Below are positions 46,461-57,755 of a DNA stretch of 64,000 nt, piece after piece; position 1 is the stretch's first letter, and each line of letters starts with the position of its first letter. Source of the stretch: Polytrichum commune (Eukaryota > Streptophyta > Polytrichopsida > Polytrichales > Polytrichaceae); the NCBI GenBank assembly GCA_950295325.1, contig OX485809.1:26240144-26304143 (forward strand). The letters run 5' to 3'. Under the pieces are notes generated by a model. That model did not search any database. It saw only the letters and a program-made list of their open reading frames with translations, and was not told the DNA's origin. The translations under genes were made by a program, and so were the position numbers.

Positions 46461-47333
46461 AACATGGTAGATAAATTTATAAGAGCATTGTGACGCCATA
46501 ATAGATTCAAAGGTCGCTATTTTGTCTAGTGGGACCTAATTTCAATTCACTAATCACAACCCATATGTCGTGTAAACTAAGATCGTTAAACACAACAGAT
46601 CGAGTGTCGGCGTCAACATCGATTAGCAAAATAAAATAGCAAACTAAAATGCTAAACAACCACCTCTTCAAAATGAAGGTTTCTCTCTCCAAGCTTAAGA
46701 AACTAAAATGTCTTCTTACAAAGCTTAAGAAACTCTGAAATTCACACACAAGAGTCAAGCTATCTCTCACTCCACGAAGGGAGAATCCAAGAGTACAAGT
46801 GGTGGAGAAAGAATGCAAAGGCTTTACTCATAATCTACTACACCATAGCCATGAGAAAGCAACAACAAGCTCTCTCTCTCTCAAAACACACTCACAAGAC
46901 TTGACTTGACAACAATGGCAAGTCAAGAGGCCTTCCTCTCCATACAACCCCAATCCTATGTGGAGTTCATCCATGGAGTGGATGAACAACTAACTAGGAC
47001 TCCCAATGGAGTCCATTACTCATCCCAACACACATGGACTCCTAGTGGAGTCCATTTACTCCTAAATTGACGTGACTTAGCCCCCGATGTCACCTCACGT
47101 GACACATAGTAAGTGTCGTGAAACTTAATTGTTGAGAACACCGGACATTGACCATGGTAAGCTCCATGAAATTTAACCCTGAAGATCATCACGCCCTAGA
47201 ATCGGGCCTCATCACTTTACATGAGACAAGATTGGGTCCAAAAAAAATTCATAAAGTGGGGCCAAATCGAGGGCTTAAAGAACATGAATCGGGCTAGTGC
47301 TCAGGCCGGCCCCAAGCCGTGTATAAAGCCACC
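46461..47333. other. Intergenic, no gene seen
   Basis: Short frames only. Around 46900-47060 the phrase ATGGAGTCCATTAC/TTACTC recurs a few times, giving a loosely repetitive stretch. No element ends are readable. Confidence 0.35.
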
Positions 47334-47935
47334 CTAAGTGCACTTCAATTTCAAGGTCCAAAATCCAATATATATGTTCACTTCCATTGAGTAATAAGCA
47401 ACTGATTGGGATTTCATTTTCGAAGTGAAACCGTCAATAAAGCATGTCATTAATTTAGAAGTCAAAAATATTACAAAACCCTCATTAGCACTAAGGTTAC
47501 AATTTTTGTGACTTACTATCGAAAGGGCCTTTGTAATTCTAAACAAGTGTGACTAAGCACATCACTTCTCAAATTTGAGTCAAATCATGATTAATTCAAA
47601 TAAGCTCATTTTATAATAAATTATGCTTAATTAATTTGGTAAGCATACTTATTATTTAATTGGGCTTAATTGGGATTAATTACATTTAATTGCATTCAAA
47701 TACACTTAATTAGAATGAAAAAAACCCTTTCAATGGTAAGTAGCATAAATTATAATCTCAGTGCTATTGAGGGTGTTGTAATATTTTTGAGTTTCAAGTT
47801 CACTACAATGTTTTTAATTGACGGTTTCACTTCAAAAATGAAATCCCAATCAATTGCTTATTTACTCAATGGAAGTGAACATATATATTGGATTTTGGAC
47901 CATGAAGATGAAGTGCATTCAATATGGGTTATATG
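47334..47935. repeat. Fold-back pair: two about 215-bp inverted arms with a short spacer
   Basis: The left arm is 47334-47550 and the right arm is about 47715-47935 in inverted orientation. Matching blocks include TCCAAAATCCAATATATATG, TTCACTTCCATTGAGTAA, ATTGGGATTTCATTTT and AAGTGAAACCGTCAAT. The arms agree at most positions with small indels; the spacer is about 165 bp and AT-rich. Opposite-strand frames of the two arms translate to related peptides (DGFTSKMKSQS), as expected for inverted copies. A transcript through it would form a long hairpin. Confidence 0.85.
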
Positions 47936-48586
47936 GACAAGCAGCGTTCAAGAATGCAAGGGTAATTTTATTTTTTGAAGTCAAGCGGAGTGCGTAGGGA
48001 GCATGGGCTTCATCCGGGCAGTGAAGGAGATGTACTCGGGGCAAGGCTCAACCCTAGTCAGATATGATCTAGCCCAAGTCCAAATTCATGTGCAACTGGT
48101 ATAAATACTCTATAATATTTCTATAAGTGGGAGTAGGTACTTGAAATTAGGGGCGGTTTACACCATGGAACATGAAGTTGTCCCAAGGCCTTGTAAAATT
48201 TGTGATTGGTCGTTGAACTTGTCCCAGGACAACTTCGGTTTACACCAAGGGAAAAATGTTAGAGTTACCATGGAGTTTGAGGTCCCCAAAAATATATATT
48301 ATAAGGCCTACATTATCCACTAACATAGTTCCAACGGGTTTTGCTGTAAGAGGGGCAAAAGAGGTTCTCTGGTAGAAAACGGCAAGGACTTATGGTAACT
48401 TTATTTTATTATAATGCAATTTTAGTAAAGAAATTATTGGAGAAGAGAAGACCAAAAAAAAAAAATGGTCAAACTCGATTTTTTCAACACTGCCCCTTTT
48501 GACATACACTAAAAGGAATCAGCACATTCATTTTTTGGTGCATGGTCATTCCTCTTGATCCACAGTTGGTTTACACCTGGTGAGGG

Positions 48587-50213
48587 TGTGAGCCCAAAAT
48601 GGTGCCCACATGTGGTGATTAACTCTTCGAAACCAATTTTAGTTTGACTTTGATGTGTTATGATTATTCACAAAACATAAAAAGAGTGAAGTGTGGTGTG
48701 GATTTAAGTTTAGGCTTTAGAATGTGTTGTGTGATTATTTCAAGGATGAATTCAATAAGAGTATGCCTTGATAATGTGAGTAGGGAGTAAGGTGAAGCAA
48801 GGTGAGCTCCGCGGGTTAAATGCCCACTTTTGGATCCACCTTGGTAGTTTAGGAAGAAGGAAGCTTGGTGGAAGGGGATTAGTCCCTACTTTGAAGGTGA
48901 AGGTTAAGGGATTGTGATTGGAGGTGCTAATCCTCCCACCCTATCCTCACCTTTCTCTCCCTCTCCCTCTCTCTCTCCCTCTTTGCTACTTAAGGTGTTT
49001 TCTCTCTCATTTTCCTCTCTCTCCATCAAGCGCTCTCAAGGGAGCAAGCTCTTAAGAGCTTGAGCCACGTGTGTAGGTTATTAGTTTTAGTGGAGTTAAT
49101 TAGTTAAGCTCTCCCTCTTAAGTCCTCTCAAGAGAGGTGAGCTCTTAGAGCTTTGGGCCACGTGTGTGGATTAGTTGATGATGTTAGGTAATTAGTTAGC
49201 CTATTAGCCGAGTATTAAAAGAATTAGCAATTGTCCGACTAAGCATCTTGAGGGGATTACACTTAAGTGTGTAGCTAAAAGGCTCGCATGTGGGCCTTTG
49301 AGCAATTAGGTGATTAGTTGATTATGGTGAATTTAGTTCGGCCTTGATTGAGTATGGGGTAAGGCTAAGCTTGGCTGCTGGATTGTGGAGTTCGGAAGGC
49401 TAAGCCTAGCTGTTGGACTGTGGGTTCGGAAGGCTAAGCCTGGCTACTGGACTGTGGGTTCGGAAGGCTAAGCCTGGCTGCTGGACTGTGGAGCTTGGGT
49501 AAGGCTAAGCCTGGCTACTGGACTGTGGGTTCGGAAGGCTAAGCCTGGCTGCTGGACTGTGGAGCTTGGGTAAGGCTAAACCTGGCTGCAGGACTGTGGA
49601 GCTCGGGTAAGGCTAAGCCTTGGCTGCTGGACTGTGGAGCTCGGGTAAGGCTAAGCCTTGGTTGCGGACTGTGGAGTTCGGGTAATGCGAAGCCCCGGAG
49701 CTGGCCATGAGAAGCTAGTCAAGGCTAGTTTTAATTAACCTACATTAGTATTTCTAGAAAACATTATATTAGGTGTTTAGACCTGGTAGTGCAATCCAAG
49801 TAGTTAAGGCATTAGTTTATTTAGAATCACGTGTGGCCTCAAAGGCAATTGTAATTGTGATTAACCATTGAGGGAGTGTTTTTCAACACTTACGTCCTCT
49901 TTGGTAAAACTCGATCACTTATAAAAAATGGATAAAAAGGAATACTCTAGCAAGGGCAATGTGAAGGAAAGGGTGATCAAAGCCAAAGGGGAATGTCCTT
50001 GAGAACTTGTGTTGCCAAGGCCGCCGGTTGGACCCTAGAAAATTCCAACGCGACCACGAGCCAAGAGGCTACTTCTAATAAACAAAGTGATTCACAATGA
50101 CATGAATGCTTAAGGATGTGAAGAAATTAATTTTCACGCTACATACACTACATGTGATTCTCAAGACCATCACCCGGACTAGGACGCTTAAGGGTGGTGG
50201 GTTTGGCCTCACA
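48587..50213. mobile_element. Solo LTR of an LTR retrotransposon, 1627 bp
   Basis: It begins TGTGAGCCCAAAATGGTG and ends GGTTTGGCCTCACA, with TG..CA termini in a TGTGAG/CTCACA inverted repeat. A perfect 5-bp GAGGG duplication flanks it (48582-48586 and 50214-50218). No internal coding region lies between, as expected after LTR-LTR recombination. A pyrimidine-rich tract at 48950-49020 and an internal tandem array at 49365-49700 are its notable parts. The family cannot be assigned to Ty1/copia or Ty3 from the LTR alone. The perfect duplication suggests modest age, and the insertion is younger than the MITE it sits in. Confidence 0.87.
49365..49700. repeat. About nine tandem copies of a 34-37-bp unit inside the solo LTR
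   Basis: The unit is GGCTAAGCCTGGCTGCTGG followed by ACTGTGGAGCTTGGGTAA or ACTGTGGGTTCGGAA. The two variants alternate in the middle of the array, which suggests that duplications involved two-unit blocks. The outer copies are more diverged than the inner ones. Confidence 0.9.
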
Positions 50214-50399
50214 GAGGGGCCCAAAGGATCCGTAAATTGATTTTCCAAGAAACCGGACCATGATAGTTGGACCATAAGTCAGCCCATGAAAAAGGGCCAT
50301 TTTCCATGGTCCATGGTATAAACCTGCCCTTACTAGGAGTTCCTAAAGATCCAAAAGTTTGAAAGTTTGATACTGACTTTTGGGGCAGTACAGTAGGGA

Positions 50400-50985
50400 C
50401 CAGGTGATGAACCGGGAGAACTGACCGCTAGTTACCGGTGACCAGTTGAGCTTAAGAAAAATCCGGTTGGAGTTCAAGACTTCAGGCAAGTTACCGATTG
50501 TTGTAGAGGAATCTATAGAATATGCCCCAAATTCCAACATGTAACCGGTCAGACTTGGGAACACTACACTAAATATCATATTCAACGTCACCAATTCTAG
50601 TTGTCTTGCTCAATTCTAATTGTAAACCGTGGTATAGTGTTACCAACACTAAATTTTAACCCAATATTGTTTGTCATTCCTTGTATTTTTTTGGGGGGGA
50701 TTATAGACTTACAATGTTGCAAATACTATCACTTACTAAATGGTTTTCCATCCAAATTTCAACCATCCATGACAATGTTTCATCACAAGTTGCTGACAAA
50801 AGAAGGTAGGGTTTTGGCCAATGGATGAACTCATCCAACATCCATCACAATATTTGTTCACTTATTCATAAGAAGTGTCATCTAAAAAGTTACCATAGTG
50901 ACATTAAATATCATATGACACTAAATATCATATTTAGTGTGGCATTTTGATTAATTATGTTCAAAATCCTCCCCAAACACTAGGG
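50400..50985. mobile_element. hAT-type MITE, interrupted by a TA-flanked MITE
   Basis: The family landmarks CCGGGAGAAC, CCAGTTGAGCTTAAG, CATGTAACCGGTCAGACTTG and TCCTCCCCAAACACTA occur on either side of the insert at 50567-50939. Comparison with uninterrupted copies (GAAACACTAGGATTTTGACC) shows that the insert lies at a TA. The 8-bp duplication is not readable. Confidence 0.7.
50567..50939. mobile_element. TA-flanked MITE with CACT ends (family a)
   Basis: The ends are CACTAAATATCATATTCAAC and, inverted, CACTAAATATGATATTTAG. TA precedes it (50565-50566) and TG follows (50940-50941), one change from TA. The surrounding hAT MITE consensus confirms that only the TA was duplicated. It is 373 bp long. 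Confidence 0.85.
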
Positions 50986-50991
50986 TCAGAG

Positions 50992-51220
50992 GCTAGATGC
51001 CCACCTCTTTGAGCTAGGCCCCTCCCACTATTACCCAAGGTGAAAACCCAAGTAATTATGTTATAGAATATAGAATATAGAATATTTTAGTCCATGCGTC
51101 AGTCTAGAGGCACCCACTTGAGATGATTAAACCACGATTATATGGGGGTCATGTTGTTATTAAACTCCCTTCATCTTTGTAATAATGGTGGGGCGTGACT
51201 CAAAGAGGTGGGCGTCTAGC
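50992..51220. mobile_element. MITE-like element with inverted ends, about 230 bp
   Basis: The left end is GCTAGATGCCCACCTCTTTG and the right end, inverted, is GCTAGACGCCCACCTCTTTG, each continuing into a CCCCACCATTA-like segment. No clear target duplication and no ORF. Confidence 0.7.
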
Positions 51221-53561
51221 ACCTAGCTACAGGAGGGGCCAACTTTGGTGTTGGTTGAGGATGGTGTCCACAACCCTTTTATAATTTTGGCTTATCAAAT
51301 CGACAAGTTGGTGAGGTGTTTATTACATTCATTTATTAGGGGAAAATGTAGGGCAAATGTTCACAACACGTACCAAGCTAGAGGGCAAGCTAGGGGAAGG
51401 AAAGGCGAAGAAGCTGAGTATTAGGGTATGTAAAGCACATGTGTTTAGAACATTAAACCTCTAAATCAAGATTAGAGACCTTGTATTAGTTTAGTGAGCT
51501 TAAAATTGGGATGAAACAACAACTACCCTATAGGGGGGAAGTTTTTACTATTACCCTCTTGGTGAGTGTTGGGAAACCAAGCCGATAAGTTTAACCCCTT
51601 AGGGATTGGGGTCCAAGACTTGATTCCAAGTTTTACTTTCACTTTATGCATTTATAAATTATAACATTACTCAATGGAGAGTTAGTATCGCATAACATAA
51701 CCAAACATAATGTATTTGCTCTTGAGTGTGCTATTCAAAGATATCACCTACGTGAATAACTCCTAGGGGTAGACTCTTCATACCAAGTATGAACTAACGT
51801 GAGTGTAAGAAGAGTTTTTATTTCAGGCATTAGCGTACATAGTATACATAAAGGAGATGTATTGATTTTCTCTAGTGTGTACATTTAAAATGGCTATTAA
51901 AGGTTTTGAAGTACATAGATGTACAAAAGGGGGCCCTACCATTTACGAATTTTTTTTTGACAATGGACATGTTAGTTCACCCAATTCACATTCATCCATT
52001 GTTGTTATATGGAAAAGTCCTCAATGACTCCCTTGTCCATTCTTGTTAGGTTCGCATTTGGGTTCTGGGACAAGTTGAGGCTCTCGGAGTGCTCATGGGC
52101 TCCCTTGAGTTTTTCTCTCTAGATTGTGACTAAGTTATTATGCTCTTGTCTTTATTTGTTTGATGCAGTTACATGCTATGAATGAAAAAAAATCAAATAA
52201 AAAATGTTCAATGACTTTCTCATTAGTTGTGAACATGGATTTTACATGTAATATAGGCATAATGAATTCATGATTTGTATTTGTATTTTAATATGTAGTG
52301 AAGGCACCTATTACATTAAATTGAAAAATTAGTATAGATACATGAGTCCATTTCTAGCATGCCGTTATTTGATTTTCTCTTAAACTTCTCATATATAGGG
52401 GGTATTATTTCATAGTGACCCACATACATCATTCAAGTTTCCAAGGAAGAGTCCACCCCCAAAGATCATTGTAGATGACACAATGTTGAGAGGACAATAA
52501 TGGTGAAGTGATCCCCCTTCAAAAGAGGGTTGTGATATTCTTCCCCACTACATCGATTCTATCTGATCAGGTTGATTCTTTTGGTGTTAGAACTTAATTA
52601 GGTTCATAAGATTTGTCATGATAGATGCCTTTACTTGAGTTGGAGTTGGAGTCTTAATAAATGCATTATTTGAGTGGGTACAAGCCATGGGAAATTTAGG
52701 GGCCCGTAGAGCATGCTCACCATGTTCAATAATGTTATGTTGCTCCTTGTAGGGCTTGGGTTCTAAGGGCCAATTCACACAAGTCCCATGTCCTAAGTCC
52801 CACTCATGTTAGCAAGTCTCCCTCATGTTGGCAAGTCGCAAGTTGTGAGCCTCAAGTAATAGCCACTAAAATATGGTTAATTATCATTAAAGTCGTATCT
52901 TGATTATTTTATGAAAAATATTTGCGGGACATGTGTTGGCGTGCACCTCTCCATGAGGAGTGCCTGCAACACCATGAGCACAAGGGGGACCTTGCAATGA
53001 CACCCGGGACTTGTGGCGCTATAGGTGAGAGGGCCCCAGTCATTGAGAACGCCTCTCACCCACAGAGTCTAGGAGTCACAAGGGTAAGGCCATAAGCATT
53101 GGATAGCTTATGGTGTCTGGATTCTAGAATGCTCAAGGACTCCCCAATCGGAGGTGTGAGCTAGGAGACATGGCAATTTGAGTGGGACGCTGCTTAGGGA
53201 TAGCGCCCAACACTCAAGAGGGCGTTGTGGTGGGACATTAGTGACCCTGGAGTGACGCCTAAGATTGCCAAGGTTGGGGCCACCATAACTCCCGCAATAC
53301 TTGCCCAAATGAGGCAATTGAGGAGTCTATTGGCATCTATGCAAAGAGTAGATGCCGATGGACTAGTCGTTTGATGAAATCAAAGATTGGACAACAAAGT
53401 TATGAAGGTTTGAAGTTGTTGGGGGGCCAACGACTAAGTTAGTGCATTGCTACAGTTCTCAGGATGCACGAAGTACTCCAAACCATTTTTCTCTTGTTCA
53501 TCCCACTAACCCTATGATGTCATCTTGGCAAGATTTTTATCCACATGTTGTTTTGATAGTA
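51221..53561. other. Intergenic, no gene seen
   Basis: Short frames only and no readable element ends. Bases 52960-53340 are less AT-rich and have the look of an old repeat, but I could not match it to anything else in the window. Confidence 0.35.
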
Positions 53562-53922
53562 CACTTAATAGCCCTATTAGTGTGGGTGGAAAATTACTTG
53601 TGGAGTAATTAATGTGGGCCACACTAATTTTCTAGTCAAGGTGGAATTAATATGGGTCCAAGATCTTGGGTCTTCCCCTAAGTCTTCATGAAGACTTCTG
53701 ACCAATACCTTACATAGAGAAAAATATCTACCCTACATCAAAAGTAGCACAAAACAACTAATCACCCACATTGATTTTCTAACAAAATAAATGTTGCGGC
53801 CCACGCCTTTTCTCTACTAGAAATTTAGTGTGGGTTGAACATTCATGTGGCCCACATTGATCCTCATATTAGCATGAGCTCTAAAATTTGATTGTGGGCC
53901 ACAATAATAGGACTATTTGGTG
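53562..53922. mobile_element. TA-flanked MITE with CACT ends (family c)
   Basis: The ends are CACTTAATAGCCCTATTAGTG and, inverted, CACCAAATAGTCCTATTATTG, with TA at 53560-53561 and 53923-53924. The interior is rich in GTGGGCCACA-type motifs. It is 361 bp and homologous to 54207-54541. Confidence 0.8.
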
Positions 53923-54206
53923 TACCTAGCGACAACTAAAGTTGCTACTAGTGTAAGTTTGGTATCAATTTTTCTTCAAGATCATTCAAGTACATGTGAT
54001 GAGGATTTCACATCATTGATGCCAATAGGGTATGGGTGTTTGACATTATATCTCTTTTTGATATCATTTGGGTCTATATACCATGCAAAAGCCTTCATAC
54101 TTAGATGAAATTATCATAGTATCAATAAAGTTGCAATGATATCAACCCAATTAACTTGCAATGATTATTGATACCATGCAATCACCTATATACTAATCCA
54201 ACATTA

Positions 54207-54541
54207 CACTATATAGTCTTATCAATGTGGGTGGAAAATTAGCATGGAAATAAATAGCATGGGCCACACTAATTTTTTAGTCAAGGTGGCATTAATGTAG
54301 GTCCAAGACTTGAATTGTCCCCTAAGTCTCCATGAAGACTCCAACCAACACATTGAATATAAGTTATAGGACATAGCCCACATTAATTTTCTAGAAGAAC
54401 AATCAATGCGATCCACGATAATTTTCTTATAAGAATTTAGCGTGGGCTGAAATAAATGTGGCGAATATTAATTTTTCATTAAGAGAATTAGCGTGGGCCC
54501 TAGAAAATTACTATGGCCCACAGTGATAGGACTATGCAGTG
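54207..54541. mobile_element. TA-flanked MITE with CACT ends (family c)
   Basis: The ends are CACTATATAGTCTTATCAATG and, inverted, CACTGCATAGTCCTATCACTG, with TA on both sides. It is 335 bp, in the same orientation as the copy 285 bp upstream. Shared internal blocks include GGCCACACTAATTTT and CCCCTAAGTCT. Confidence 0.82.
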
Positions 54542-54543
54542 TA

Positions 54544-55378
54544 GTTACTACCTATGTCTGGTAAATAATCTCCCTTTTGGAAAATGTGTGACCTTTTAAG
54601 TCTTAGGGTGATTCTGGTATGTGTCTCTGTGACTGTGATCCCTATGAGAACATATCTTATTTGCAAGTCTCGTGGTCGTATCAAATCTCCCAAGAATCCA
54701 CTAGGTGCATCTCAAGATAACATTAGAAGCAAAACACTCATTATTGTCATGCTTGTAGAATCTGACCCTAGCGCTTCAATCGCACACTTTACATAACAAT
54801 CGTCATGCGTATCGCATCATACATAATTTACAACAAATGCAACATTGCAATTTTCAACTGCACAAGTCCGATATTTCCAAACACTCAAACTTTGTCTTCT
54901 TTTTGAGAGACTGTCAACTTCAACACACACACATCCAGGTTGATGATGATATTCCAAGTGCATAATAGTTGGTCAAACGTAGGTGGTGTCTGCTTTCGAA
55001 AGCCTCAATTAATCACCCATAAGTGATTGCCGTTTCTTTACCGAATTTCTCAATGGCAAAAATGATACGAAGTTGCAACAATTCCTTCATATTTGATCCG
55101 AATGCCACAAAAGCACCAAAATGCATCCCTTATTTATTGTAGGGCAGCCTTTGGCCTCAAATCTGGAAGATCTCAATGAACAAAAACAAAACAAGTCAAA
55201 AGATGCCGAGGCCACCATTGGAGAAGGGGAAACAACAGACAACAGACAGATGTTGTTGAATAATTAAGTACCCTTGAATGAAGCTTCCACCTTTAAAATA
55301 TGCTGATAACATGAGTTGACTGGGTGGGAGAATGACCAAGTTCTGTGATGACGGGCTAGAGAGAGACTTGATTTGCTG
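54544..55378. other. Intergenic, no gene seen
   Basis: No gene or element ends recognised. It precedes the unrecognised ORF at 55379. Confidence 0.35.
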
Positions 55379-55933
55379 ATGGCGGAAGACATCAATTTTT
55401 GGGATCCGACGCTCTGTAAGCCTACAGAGATCACCAGCCTTTCAGACATCAAGGTTGCAGCAGATGATGCTTTGTTAACTGCCCTGAAAGCAAAAATTGC
55501 TAGCCTTGAAAGGCGTATCCTTGTTCTTGAGAAAACAGCATACAATGAAAAGGTGAAGCGCAACAAGGTTGTTCTGCGCGAGCTTGTGAAGGAGGCCCGG
55601 GCAAAACTATTTGACATTAATGGCCTACAACAACCGACTGCAAAACAGAGCTCAAAATACTCCCTGGCCAACCTGACACCACAACAGCTACAGCAAGCTA
55701 ATGTCAACATAACACTGTGGCCAGCTATTAAAAAGATACTGTGTCCATCATCCACAACTCTCAACTCTTGGGTTTATAGCTACAGTCCATGGCATACTGC
55801 AGCAGTCATCTTTGACATGGAACCCCACATACAATCAGCATGGTCAGCATTATTCATGCTAGTCCACAAAGGGCAATCCATAGAGAGATTCTGCACAGAT
55901 GTTGCACTTCACGAGGAAAATACACTAAGGTAA
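55379..55933 (+). CDS. Unrecognised intronless ORF, 184 aa, coiled-coil N-terminal half
   Basis: I do not recognise this protein. The frame is open from the ATG at 55379 to a TAA after 55933. The N-terminus MAEDINFWDPTLCKPTEI is followed by a charged helical stretch (residues about 20-75, with LKAKIASLERRILVLEK and KRNKVVLRELVKEARAKLF) that reads as a coiled coil. A Gln/Ser/Leu-rich linker (LANLTPQQLQQANVNITLW) and a Trp/Ser-rich C-terminal part (STTLNSWVYSYSPWHTAA, IQSAWSALFMLVHKGQS) follow. Frame continuity, amino-acid composition and the natural start favour real or recently real coding sequence. The sequence after it has further coding-like frames that look broken, so this may be the surviving front part of a longer, decayed gene or mobile element. 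There is no sign of introns. Confidence 0.4.
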   Translation: MAEDINFWDPTLCKPTEITSLSDIKVAADDALLTALKAKIASLERRILVLEKTAYNEKVKRNKVVLRELVKEARAKLFDINGLQQPTAKQSSKYSLANLTPQQLQQANVNITLWPAIKKILCPSSTTLNSWVYSYSPWHTAAVIFDMEPHIQSAWSALFMLVHKGQSIERFCTDVALHEENTLR

Positions 55934-57755
55934 TTAGCAAAGTTGGATGAGGAGATTGGTGAATTCCTTATCCCTTCTGCAACATAATCCACAACCATTG
56001 GCATAATGTAGTATTCATAGGACTCTGCAATGTGTTCTATGAAATCAATTTTAAGAATCTTTGTTTTGTGATTTGAGCCCTTCATTTGATCAGTTGTTGG
56101 AAACTACTGTGGTCATTCTGTAGCAAAAGAAACCCCTGGTGCACACTTTGAACTTTTCACATCAGCTACATTTGTTTACCTTTTAATCTACCCTCTCACA
56201 TCCATTCCAAGCTCAACATCAACCACTGGCTCTCCACTTTCCTGTAATGCATGCTACAAACTTGTCCACACCACCTGTCGTTATTCAACACCTGATACAA
56301 TTGCATTGGTTGTGGAGATGCAGGGAATTCGTTCTTGAAGATTTGGCTAAGTCATAGCACACCTCAAAGATTTCATGCATGGCAAGCACAAGTGCATGAG
56401 TCCATATTCCTTGACAGTGCAGTGTGTACTATTGCACAGGAGAAGAAAAGAACTAATTGCACTATAGAGAAGGTGAAATCCACTGCTATGCAAAATCTTA
56501 CCAATATGACCTTTTGGAAGGCTGTTAAAAGAACATGACACTTGTTATGCCAATACCCTCAAAAGGAAATGCCTCATTTTGAAGACATTCAGATAGCACA
56601 TGGAATTAGAAGTCCCAAATTGTTGACCAAGGACAACATCTGGTTGTCAATTAACAGTCCAACACAGAAAGTTAGGAATATGTTTTATGGTTTGGCACTT
56701 CAGACAAAGCAGTAAGCAGTGATTCAAGAAGGCAGGATCACTATGGGCAAGGATAGATAGATAGAAATTTCCATCTGATTTTGTTCTGAGTTTTGGCTCA
56801 ATGATTCTCTTAAAATCAGCCCCAAAAGCAAATGGATGAGCCTGATATGTGATAGAGCTGAGAGTAAGAATGTTGTTGCTGTATGAATACTGTCTGATGG
56901 CTATGCCTTTTAAAATTCTAGACACCATGGCCATGGATGCAAGCGGAAAGGTACTACTGGCTACATCAGGAACACAATCTCCAGAGCCTTTCCAGAGCAA
57001 TATAATTGAGCATCTCCAGACTCCTCAATAACCCAGGGAACAGTGCACACTTTGACACACCAGCTGTTGAGCAAATTTCAGGCTCAGAGCAGTGGTTCGT
57101 TGCAATAACGCCCACCTACAGTAAGACAACTGCAGCAATCTAAGAGAAAAGGACCCGTGTTGCTGACCTGAAACAGGTATAGTTAAACATTTCATCAGCA
57201 AATGGCCAAATATGGAGGGAGCTGTTTCTAAACAGAACTATCTGCATAGCCTTTCAAGCACCGTTTCTCAACATGTTCCATTGCCATGCCAGTCACCACA
57301 TATGTGCCTGTCCAATTTAAACTTCCTGTTACAAATGAAAATGGAGCCCAAGGGCCCTACTCATTACAGGGTCTATGTCACGAAACATGAGAGATACGTC
57401 TCTCAGAAGACAGAAGCGTGACTTCAGTCGTTTAGGGAGAAGAGCAACATAAGAATTATAACATGAAGATAGTAAAACACAAGGAGAGGATTTTCGTCGA
57501 TTGAAGAAGTCTGAAGTACTTTGACAAGAACAAGTAGGAAAAAGCTCATGGCATTGTACATATCATCGACACAAAATCATGTCCACGCCGTTACAAAGTG
57601 TTTAATCTACTTTATATTCATGTCCACCGTATAATAGTCTGACAAATCATCATCCCATCAGGGATCCTAGCTCAAAAAGCGGATAGTTGTCATTGACAAC
57701 TGATTTAGAGGTGGTCAACCTAATACCTGACACCAAAGCTTACTTCCACATTACT
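55934..57755 (+). other. Coding-like but broken sequence after the 184-aa ORF
   Basis: Several plus-strand frames here have protein-like composition, such as HAWQAQVHESIFLDSAVC near 56370 and EDIQIAHGIRSPKLLTKDN near 56590, but none is long or complete. Together with 55379-55933 they suggest the remains of one longer reading region. I cannot assign a family. The last hundred bases should include the 3' UTR of the minus-strand RWD gene. Confidence 0.35.

Larger units (their letters stand above)
48150..50329. mobile_element. PIF/Harbinger-type MITE, GGGCCGGTTTACACC family, split by a solo LTR
   Basis: The ends are GGGGCGGTTTACACCATGG and, inverted, GGGCAGGTTTATACCATGG. TTA lies at 48147-48149 and 50330-50332. 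Outside the insert it aligns with 19395-19974. The joint GGTTTACACCTGGTGAGGG, then GCCCAAAGG, matches the uninterrupted copy, so the insertion point is known to the base. Confidence 0.88.

Noticed and set aside
49365-49700. CRISPR-like regular repeats
   Set aside because: The repeats are directly adjacent, with no unique spacers, and lie inside an LTR in a plant genome.
55264-55764. Minus-strand frame of 166 codons
   Set aside because: It overlaps the plus-strand 184-aa ORF almost fully and has Arg/Ser-rich shadow composition. The plus frame has the coiled-coil pattern and natural start.
55379-57600. Possible ancient virus-derived insertion
   Set aside because: I could not match any part to a viral protein family from the sequence alone. 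It is left as unrecognised rather than assigned.
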